19,012 nt of DNA, from assembly GCA_938008575.1 (NCBI GenBank), contig CALLKB010000013.1:1-19012 (forward strand), given 5' to 3'. The notes under the pieces were generated by a model, which was given only the letters and a program-made list of their open reading frames with translations, ran no database searches and was not told the DNA's origin. This stretch comes from an uncultured Cytophagaceae bacterium (GTDB lineage Bacteria > Bacteroidota > Bacteroidia > Cytophagales > Spirosomataceae). The position numbers were made by a program, and so were the translations under genes. Shown here piece after piece: positions 13,679 to 19,012 of the stretch. Positions within the stretch are counted from its first letter, which is position 1. Every line of letters starts with the position of its first letter.

Positions 13679-14453
13679 AGAAATCATCTGCATCGAGATG
13701 TGCAGGGAATTTTTCACGAAAATCCTTCAATGCTTGAAAGGATAGCGTTTGGGTTTGAATTGAAACATTCGACGACAAAGGCAATAAATCTTCACCTTTG
13801 AACGAGACAATACTCGAAGCTCCTTCATATTCCAATTGATTGCCATCAATCCCAACCCGATTGACTCCTACGACATAAGCGAGATTTTCAATAGCACGCG
13901 CACGTAATAAACTAGACCAGGCATGTGTTCGTGCCGCGGGCCAATTGGCTACATAGATAGCCAAATCATATTTCAACTGAACATTTCGCGACCACACAGG
14001 AAAACGTAAATCGTAACAGATAAAAGGAGCAATCAACCAAGACTTATAGGATATCAAACATAATGCATTTCCAGCCGTATAAAATGCTTCTTCATTGCCC
14101 ATACGAAACAAATGTCTTTTATCATACGAATCGATTTGACCCGAAGGATGAACAGCCAATAAACGGTTATAATATTGACCAGATTCCTTGATTTTAAGAC
14201 TGCCTATTAACAATACTTGTAAACGAGAGGCTTGCAATTTCATCCACTGTACCGTGGGTCCTGAGGCCATTTCAGCACCAACAGCAGACATACTAAAGCC
14301 GGTACTGAACATTTCAGGCAGAATAATGATATCCGTAAGGCCCTGCAAATCTTGGATAGATTCTTCCAATTGCGCGCAATTGGCAATGGGATCTTCCCAA
14401 ACCAAATCGGCTTGTACATAACTAACCCGTAAATCTTGATTCAGGGTAGACAT
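13665..14453 (-). CDS. Nitrilase-superfamily amidase (YafV/omega-amidase-like)
   Basis: A 262-residue carbon-nitrogen hydrolase. The catalytic triad is complete: Glu47 in LPEMFSTGFS, Lys112 in YDKRHLFRMG and Cys146 in CYDLRFPVW. The LPEMFSTGF and KRHLFRMGNE patterns resemble the YafV/NIT2-like group, which hydrolyses omega-amides such as alpha-ketoglutaramate (metabolite repair); the substrate here is inferred. No signal peptide, so cytoplasmic. It lies 14 bases downstream of the DUF4270 lipoprotein gene and is the last gene of a three-gene minus-strand run starting with a GT5-domain gene. Its 3' end overlaps the GldA-like gene by 14 bases tail to tail. Confidence 0.88.
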   Translation of the reverse strand: MSTLNQDLRVSYVQADLVWEDPIANCAQLEESIQDLQGLTDIIILPEMFSTGFSMSAVGAEMASGPTVQWMKLQASRLQVLLIGSLKIKESGQYYNRLLAVHPSGQIDSYDKRHLFRMGNEEAFYTAGNALCLISYKSWLIAPFICYDLRFPVWSRNVQLKYDLAIYVANWPAARTHAWSSLLRARAIENLAYVVGVNRVGIDGNQLEYEGASSIVSFKGEDLLPLSSNVSIQTQTLSFQALKDFREKFPAHLDADDFSISI

Positions 14454-14467
14454 GATAATATCACTAT

Positions 14468-15841
14468 TTATTTAGCAATATAAGAATAATAGATTCGAAT
14501 TTTAGACTTCAACGCGTTCAAAGGCACGAAGCGAGCTGACTCACTCATCATCTTTGTATAACCAGTTGAACTCGCAGAAATAGATGGAGTAACTAGGAAT
14601 CCCAAATTATTTTTCCGCCCATTTAAAATGGATTGTAGTTCAGTCGTAATATTAAACGTGAATGCGTTTAGCGCTGAATTATAATTCGCTGTTTGGATAC
14701 CTGCGCCACCTTCCGATTGAACATAACCTAAACCATACGAATTTCGAATAGGTCGGTTATTGGCATCAACCGAAAGTAAAGTTAATTGGCTTAATGTCTG
14801 ATTTAAGTCTACACCATCAACAGCTTCTAATACCAATTCCGCTTTGTTAACCGCAATGTTCCGATTACCCTTCAGGTTCATCAACGTTGGGAAATCCAAT
14901 TTTGTCACCAAACCTGACCCTGATTGAACATAGGTCACTTGGCCAGTAGTTGATGCAGGAATACTATTACCCGACTTCGTCAGATTAGCTAAAACACCGT
15001 TACGACTTACTTTAAATTGATTAAAGCGCGCATGTACTTCGGTCATCATGGCACTAGACAAACTGAAGTAATAGTTTACGGAATATTTCGTCGTATCATT
15101 CGGGTTATGCCAATGCAATGTCATGCGAGAATATGCTGGCGAAAATCCAATTAATGCCGATTTTGCAGTGGTTGAGGACTTCATCATCAAACCCGGAAAT
15201 GATGCCCGAAATGTAGGTCCACCTCCCGCTAAGGTTTTGTCGGAATATTTAGCCAACAACTCACTTCCCAAGGTATTTGACATCTTAAAATGCAAGGTGT
15301 CTAATTTCAATGAATCTCCATTAAATGCTTTAGAGCGAATAGGACGTGGGCGAAACGAATGTGATCCCACAACTGTCGTTTGAGCAGCGACAGAGTTCGT
15401 ATTGGCAAAATAATCCGTTGACAAACTTAAACTGTCTTTCAACTTATACACTTGTAGCGTTTGTAATTGATTTGTGTCTCCTTGAAAGCTTTTGTAAACC
15501 AAATGCATTTTCAATGAATCTATGATAGATACATTTTTTGCCAACAATGAATCTGCATTAGCAATTTGAGTGAACACCGTTGACTCAAATGTTCCTAACA
15601 CGGGATGATTAAAAGACCCCAATAAAAACGTATTATTACCTCCCGTATGAATAGAATCCATTAACACAGTGCTTGAATTCACACGTAGGGAGTCGGTAAA
15701 ATTAAGGCCAACTTCAACGCTAAAAAGATCAGCGCCGATTTCTTTTGGCGTATCACAAGAAGCAAGAAAAAGGGAAACAATTCCCAACCATTTAATTGCC
15801 GGCCAATTCAATGTATGTTTTTTCGAAGAAATCGAGGTCAT
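14468..15841 (-). CDS. DUF4270-family lipoprotein
   Basis: A 457-residue predicted lipoprotein. From ATG 15841 the N terminus has a basic region (MTSISSKKH), a hydrophobic stretch (WLGIVSLFL) and the lipobox LASC with Cys29, followed by DTPKEIGADLF. This Cys-D..E-G-DL opening, then the repeated pattern of strand-like Ser/Thr-rich segments and LLGSFNHPVLGTFES, is characteristic of the DUF4270 family of Bacteroidota, whose function is unknown. The mature protein is beta-rich and probably sits at the outer membrane. The frame is open to ATG 15913, but the upstream 24 residues precede the signal sequence and lie deeper in the GT5 gene. Even with the chosen start the gene overlaps the end of the GT5 gene by 50 bases. 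Confidence 0.85.
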   Translation of the reverse strand: MTSISSKKHTLNWPAIKWLGIVSLFLASCDTPKEIGADLFSVEVGLNFTDSLRVNSSTVLMDSIHTGGNNTFLLGSFNHPVLGTFESTVFTQIANADSLLAKNVSIIDSLKMHLVYKSFQGDTNQLQTLQVYKLKDSLSLSTDYFANTNSVAAQTTVVGSHSFRPRPIRSKAFNGDSLKLDTLHFKMSNTLGSELLAKYSDKTLAGGGPTFRASFPGLMMKSSTTAKSALIGFSPAYSRMTLHWHNPNDTTKYSVNYYFSLSSAMMTEVHARFNQFKVSRNGVLANLTKSGNSIPASTTGQVTYVQSGSGLVTKLDFPTLMNLKGNRNIAVNKAELVLEAVDGVDLNQTLSQLTLLSVDANNRPIRNSYGLGYVQSEGGAGIQTANYNSALNAFTFNITTELQSILNGRKNNLGFLVTPSISASSTGYTKMMSESARFVPLNALKSKIRIYYSYIAK

Positions 15842-16601
15842 TATCGGCAATATTTTGGAAGGTTTTATCTTGAAATTCATCAATAATCGGTTGGATACGG
15901 GTATTATCCGCATTTTCTAAAGAAACAATTTTGTCGGCAAATTCAGCACCCAATTTAATAAAGGCACCATAGTTTGCACCATCTAAACTAGACAAATGTG
16001 CATCATCCATGTCGCCAATTTTCACTTTTTCTTTCAAGTCGTCCACTGAGAACGTAAAATCGAAGCTAGTATTGTGAGGTGAAAAAATTGTTTTGGAATC
16101 TTTAAAAATTGGGTGATTCCGGTAATAAGAAGAAATATACAATGGAACAAAACTTGACATCCAATCATTACAATGAATGACGTCAGGTGACCATCCTAAT
16201 TTAATTACAGTCTCTAAGGCACCCTTACAGAAGAATATAGCACGCTCGTGGTTATCCGCATAAAATGCATCTTCCTTGTCCGTTAGCACATATTTCCGTT
16301 GGAAATAATCCTCATTATCAATGAAATAAACTTGCAATTTCGCAGCTGGAATACTCGCAACTTTGATTGTCAAAGGCTTTTCCTCATCGCCCATCGGAAT
16401 CGTAATTCCTGATAAACGAACCACTTCATGCAAACGGTTTTTACGTTCATTAATCGACCCAAAACGGGGAACCAAAATTCGAATTTCCATCCCACGCTCT
16501 TGCATCGCTGTCGGTAACGCGCGAACAAAATCAGCTATTTTGGATGTATTGAGGAAAGGATCAACCTCGCTGGAAACGTAAAGAATACGCAATTTAGACA
16601 T
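15792..16601 (-). CDS. One-domain GT5 glycogen/starch synthase-like protein
   Basis: A 269-residue protein that corresponds only to the N-terminal Rossmann-like domain of GT5 glycogen synthases: ILYVSSEVDPF (6-16), then a substrate region with FYADNHERAIFFCKGALE and the HCNDWMSS motif (143-150; HxHDWH in classical enzymes) and SPHNTSF (174-180). The donor-binding KTGGLADV of true glycogen synthases reads NTSKIADF here, and the whole C-terminal domain that binds ADP-glucose is missing; the final 60 residues are acidic and probably helical. Proteins of this length are often labelled glycogen/starch synthase in Bacteroidota. Glycogen synthesis is therefore doubtful; a carbohydrate-binding or regulatory role is possible. 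It is the first gene of the run leading to the DUF4270 and amidase genes. Confidence 0.75.
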   Translation of the reverse strand: MSKLRILYVSSEVDPFLNTSKIADFVRALPTAMQERGMEIRILVPRFGSINERKNRLHEVVRLSGITIPMGDEEKPLTIKVASIPAAKLQVYFIDNEDYFQRKYVLTDKEDAFYADNHERAIFFCKGALETVIKLGWSPDVIHCNDWMSSFVPLYISSYYRNHPIFKDSKTIFSPHNTSFDFTFSVDDLKEKVKIGDMDDAHLSSLDGANYGAFIKLGAEFADKIVSLENADNTRIQPIIDEFQDKTFQNIADNDLDFFEKTYIELAGN

Positions 16602-16641
16602 GCTAAAATTAGTTAGGGGAATTTATCCCAAAAAACAAATG

Positions 16642-16649
16642 CAAAAATA
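16642..16649 (-). promoter_or_regulatory. Possible -7 box upstream of the GT5-domain gene
   Basis: On the minus strand TATTTTTG matches TAnnTTTG exactly, giving a leader of about 34 nt before ATG 16601. The nearest TTG upstream is only 14 bases away, too close for the usual spacing. The region is AT-rich, so confidence is modest. Confidence 0.35.
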
Positions 16650-16694
16650 TAAAAAATTAAGCACAATTCCGCACATTTATTAATTAAAGGTCTT

Positions 16695-16701
16695 TATTTT
16701 G
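16695..16701 (+). promoter_or_regulatory. Possible -7 box upstream of the UPF0104 gene
   Basis: TATTTTG is one base short of TAnnTTTG and lies 30 bases before ATG 16732. No -33 box is seen. It occupies the 130-bp divergent spacer shared with the GT5-domain gene. Confidence 0.25.
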
Positions 16702-16731
16702 CCTATTGAATTAAACTGATTCCACGATTAG

Positions 16732-17724
16732 ATGATCAAAGCCCTTATTAAATATAGCATTTCAACTTTGCTAGCTGCGGGCCTATTGTATTGGGCCTTT
16801 TCAAAAAGCGATTTACATTGGGCGGATATTTATCAGACTGCGCAAACAGCAAACTATCAATGGATTATTGTTTCCATTATCATCGCCATGATTTCGCATC
16901 TGCTCCGTGCTTTACGCTGGGAGCAACTACTGGGAGCTATGCAATATAGACCTGGTACCACGCGTACCCTATCAGCAGTATTGATTGGCTATTTCGCTAA
17001 CTTCATCGTCCCCCGCATGGGTGAAGTTTCACGCTGTGGATCCTTACAAAAAACCGCGAACATTCCTTTTGAAAAATCATTTGGCACTGTGATCACCGAA
17101 AGAATCGTTGACCTTCTAGGCCTCGCCGCGTTAGTTGGCCTAACCTTTATCGTCGAATGGAAGCCGATCCAACAATTCCTTTTCCCCAACTTCCACCTCC
17201 CCCCTACAATCTTATTAGCGGGATTAGGCGCAGGCGGGATTGCTTTTTTAGGTTTAATTTGGATTCTTCGCGACCGACTACGCGTTCGTTGGGAGCACTT
17301 TGCATCGACCAACAAAGTAGGCCAATTATTGCAAGGCTGGTTCGTTGGAATTTTGAGTATCAAAGAAGTTGAAAATCCCTCCAAATTCATCTTGTACACG
17401 ATTTTAATCTGGGTTGCCTATTTCGCAAACACTTACACGCTGCTGTTAGCTTTCCCGATTAGCGCAAGCTTAAGTTTATCAGCTGGATTAACGGTTTTGG
17501 TTATGGGCACCTTTGGTATGGCCACTCCTACGCAAGGCGGAATCGGTGCTTACCATAGTTTAGTCGCATCTACGCTAAGTTTTTACCTAATCCCCTTAAA
17601 AGACGCAACCGTATTGGCGACGTTTTTTCATGGAACCCAAATGGCGACGATCTTGTTATTTGGCGGATTAAGTTTTATTATCACCTTTTTCTTACCACAA
17701 AAAAATGCAGGAATCGAGTCATAA
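16732..17724 (+). CDS. UPF0104/flippase-like (lysylphosphatidylglycerol synthase TM-region) membrane protein
   Basis: A 330-residue inner-membrane protein with about eight hydrophobic segments, of the PF03706 family related to the flippase domain of MprF and to AglD. Family motifs seen: LLRALRWEQLL (57-67), NFIVPRMGEVSRCG (90-103), the ER..D pair in TERIVDLLG (122-130) and the C-terminal TPTQGGIGAYH. There is no catalytic synthase domain, so it is not an aminoacyl-lipid synthase in itself; lipid or polyprenyl-linked sugar translocation is the best guess. ATG 16732 follows the divergent spacer. Its last 20 bases overlap the start of the heptose adenylyltransferase gene, suggesting translational coupling and perhaps an envelope role. 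Confidence 0.85.
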   Translation: MIKALIKYSISTLLAAGLLYWAFSKSDLHWADIYQTAQTANYQWIIVSIIIAMISHLLRALRWEQLLGAMQYRPGTTRTLSAVLIGYFANFIVPRMGEVSRCGSLQKTANIPFEKSFGTVITERIVDLLGLAALVGLTFIVEWKPIQQFLFPNFHLPPTILLAGLGAGGIAFLGLIWILRDRLRVRWEHFASTNKVGQLLQGWFVGILSIKEVENPSKFILYTILIWVAYFANTYTLLLAFPISASLSLSAGLTVLVMGTFGMATPTQGGIGAYHSLVASTLSFYLIPLKDATVLATFFHGTQMATILLFGGLSFIITFFLPQKNAGIES

Positions 17725-18184
17725 AATTTGCACATTAGCTGAGGCAAAATCGAGGCGAAGCATTTGGAAACAGGAAAGCCAACAAGTCGTTTTTACCAAT
17801 GGCTGTTTTGACATTCTCCATTTAGGACATGTGGATTATCTTGAAAAAGCACGCCAAACAGGCACAAAAATGATTGTTGGCGTAAATGCGGATAGCTCTG
17901 TTCGCCAACTGAAAGGACCATCGCGACCAGTCAACAATGAATATGCCCGTGCTCGAATTTTGGCAGCGCTTGAATTTGTTGATCTTGTCATCATTTTTGA
18001 GGAAGAAACACCATTGAATCTGATTAATGAATTACTACCAGATATCTTGGTAAAAGGAGACGACTATTCGATTGAAACCATCGTAGGTGCCAAAGAGGTC
18101 ATCGCCCATGGCGGAAAAGTAACAACGATTCCACTGGTACCGACATATTCAACAACTAACATTATTCAAAAACTAAAAAATTAA
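17705..18184 (+). CDS. rfaE2: D-glycero-beta-D-manno-heptose 1-phosphate adenylyltransferase
   Basis: Transfers AMP to heptose 1-phosphate to make ADP-heptose for the LPS inner core. The 159-residue protein is the stand-alone equivalent of the C-terminal domain of HldE. The nucleotidyltransferase signature is VVFTNGCFDILHLGHVDYL, with the HxGH residues His39 and His42; also VGVNADSSVRQLKGPSRPVN, the ALEFVDLVIIFEEETP strand and ILVKGDDYS, and a C-terminal YSTTNIIQK (in place of the ISSTR-type end of related nucleotidyltransferases). The kinase partner (HldA/HldE-N) is not in the window. ATG 17705 overlaps the membrane-protein gene by 20 bases; the next gene starts 4 bases after its stop. Confidence 0.93.
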   Translation: MQESSHKICTLAEAKSRRSIWKQESQQVVFTNGCFDILHLGHVDYLEKARQTGTKMIVGVNADSSVRQLKGPSRPVNNEYARARILAALEFVDLVIIFEEETPLNLINELLPDILVKGDDYSIETIVGAKEVIAHGGKVTTIPLVPTYSTTNIIQKLKN

Positions 18185-18188
18185 GACC

Positions 18189-18869
18189 ATGATTATTGCT
18201 ATTATTTTTGGTGTCATCGGAATGCTTATTTCGTGGCGTTTAAAATCAAAATTCAAAACTTATTCAGAAACAGCCTTACAAAGTAATTTGTCAGGCCAAG
18301 AAATTGCGGAACGCATGTTGGCCGACCACGGCATCCACGACGTGCGCGTGATTTCAGTGGAAGGACAACTAACCGACCATTATAATCCGGCAGATAAGAC
18401 AGTTAACTTAAGTCATGATGTATATTATGGCCGAAATGCAGCCGCAGCGGCTGTTTCGTCGCACGAATGCGGACATGCAGTCCAACATGCTAAAGCATAT
18501 AGTTTTCTACAATTTCGCAGTGCGATGGTTCCCATGTTGAATATTGCGAATGGTTTCATGCCTCTTTTATTGATGGCTGGAATGATGCTCTTATATTCTA
18601 CAGGAAACTCTACTGTCTTGGCTATTGGTGTAGCTTTATTTGCTTTAGCGACACTCTTTAGCTTTGTCACTCTACCTGTCGAATTTGATGCTTCTAACCG
18701 AGCTTTGGCCTGGATTAAGGCGAATAATATTGTTACTCCTGCCGAATATGAACTATCTAAAGATGCACTTTGGTGGGCAGCGATGACCTATGTAGTTGCA
18801 GCATTAGGCATGTTGGCACAATTGCTTTATTATCTGAATTTGATGGGTGGTAGGAGAAGTGATGACTAA
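18189..18869 (+). CDS. YugP-like zinc metalloprotease, membrane-anchored
   Basis: A 226-residue membrane protein of the YugP (neutral zinc metallopeptidase 2, PF04298) family. An N-terminal membrane segment (residues 1-16) precedes the catalytic region with LTDHYNPADKTVNLSHDVYYG and HECGH at 92-96 (two zinc His and the catalytic Glu93), then two further membrane segments about 113-163, and Glu165 in LPVEFDASNRA as the likely third zinc ligand, then a last hydrophobic stretch about 194-217. All catalytic residues appear intact. The physiological substrate is unknown. It starts 4 bases after the heptose adenylyltransferase gene and is probably the third gene of that operon; a terminator lies 61 bases downstream, with short repeats in between. 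Confidence 0.88.
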   Translation: MIIAIIFGVIGMLISWRLKSKFKTYSETALQSNLSGQEIAERMLADHGIHDVRVISVEGQLTDHYNPADKTVNLSHDVYYGRNAAAAAVSSHECGHAVQHAKAYSFLQFRSAMVPMLNIANGFMPLLLMAGMMLLYSTGNSTVLAIGVALFALATLFSFVTLPVEFDASNRALAWIKANNIVTPAEYELSKDALWWAAMTYVVAALGMLAQLLYYLNLMGGRRSDD

Positions 18870-18874
18870 TGAAT

Positions 18875-18930
18875 TAAGAGGTAAGAGGTAAGAGTGAAGA
18901 GTGAAGAGTTAAGAACTGAGAGTTAAGGAT
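18875..18930 (+). repeat. Left array of degenerate 7-nt repeats (TAAGAGN type)
   Basis: Eight in-register heptamers run without gaps from 18875: TAAGAGG, TAAGAGG, TAAGAGT, GAAGAGT, GAAGAGT, TAAGAAC, TGAGAGT and TAAGGAT. The array starts 5 bases after the YugP-like gene stops and ends at the terminator stem. A reversed array lies on the other side of the stem. Confidence 0.85.
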
Positions 18931-18960
18931 AGCCTGCGAAATTCGTAGGCTTTTCTTTTT
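18931..18960 (+). terminator. Terminator between the two heptamer arrays
   Basis: AGCCTGCGAA (18931-18940) pairs with TTCGTAGGCT (18942-18951) with one G-T pair, and TTTTCTTTTT follows. It is a good intrinsic terminator for the operon ending with the YugP-like gene. Confidence 0.8.
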
Positions 18961-18975
18961 ATACCAATACATCAA

Positions 18976-19012
18976 CCTCTTAATTCTTAATTCTTATTTC
19001 TAAACTCTTACC
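18976..19012 (-). repeat. Right array of the same 7-nt repeats, inverted, cut by the window edge
   Basis: Read on the plus strand from 18976 the heptamers are CCTCTTA, ATTCTTA, ATTCTTA, TTTCTAA and ACTCTTA, i.e. TAAGAGG, TAAGAAT, TAAGAAT, TTAGAAA and TAAGAGT on the minus strand. The unit and period match the left array but the orientation is reversed. The final CC suggests that the array continues beyond the window. Confidence 0.8.

Noticed and set aside
13691..13715. CTGCATC/GATG-GCAG imperfect stem near the tail-to-tail overlap of the GldA-like and amidase genes
   Set aside because: Bulged, tiny loop, and the T run is several bases away; too weak to call a terminator.
16989..17399. 136-codon open frame antisense to the UPF0104 gene
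   Set aside because: Composition is basic and low in structure, no recognisable motif, and it lies wholly inside a well-supported membrane-protein gene on the other strand.
18875..19012. CRISPR-like array
   Set aside because: The repeat unit is only 7 nt with no spacers and no cas gene is present.

Overview
The window reads as chromosomal core DNA from a member of the Bacteroidota, most likely Cytophagales-like. The evidence is the gene families: a DUF4270 lipoprotein, a one-domain GT5 'glycogen synthase', a GldA-like ABC ATPase, an HHH-domain outer-membrane-type protein, ribBA and a Bacteroidota-type SdhB. The genes also lack Shine-Dalgarno sequences, and several carry TAnnTTTG-type -7 promoter boxes. 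The genus cannot be fixed from the sequence alone. There is no rRNA, tRNA, CRISPR array, transposase, phage or plasmid gene, and no gene-free stretch longer than about 160 bases.

Layout. 1-668: the 3' end of sdhB and its terminator. 676-2703 (+): thymidine kinase, a cysteine-rich YkgJ-family protein and a ROK sugar kinase. 2796-6085 (+): the fatty-acid/RNase III cluster acpP, fabF, rnc and an uncharacterised acidic protein; a large hairpin separates acpP from fabF. 6152-8053 (+): a secreted HHH-domain, probably outer-membrane beta-barrel protein, converging on a minus-strand envelope cluster (mlaF-like ATPase, murB, kdsA; 10631-8050). 10728-11630 (+): a prohibitin-like SPFH membrane protein, ending at a bidirectional terminator shared with ribBA (-, 12884-11664). 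ribBA is divergent from a GldA-like ABC ATPase (+, 12977-13678). 16601-13665 (-): a GT5-domain protein, a DUF4270 lipoprotein and a nitrilase-family amidase, in one tight run. 16732-18869 (+): a UPF0104 flippase-like membrane protein, a heptose-1-phosphate adenylyltransferase and a YugP-like zinc metalloprotease. 18870-19012: heptamer repeats.

Functionally the window is mostly housekeeping: membrane lipid synthesis (acpP, fabF), peptidoglycan (murB), LPS precursors (kdsA, hldE C-type), lipid transport (mlaF-like), nucleotide salvage (tdk), flavin synthesis (ribBA) and respiration (sdhB). No complete novel defence or mobile system is visible. The points most worth a second look are non-coding or architectural: a mirrored pair of 7-nt repeat arrays around the terminator at the right edge, a three-tier hairpin between acpP and fabF, terminator-like stems that run into the starts of downstream genes, facing promoter boxes for ribBA and the GldA-like gene, the one-domain GT5 protein with an altered donor-binding motif, and the uncharacterised protein coupled to rnc.
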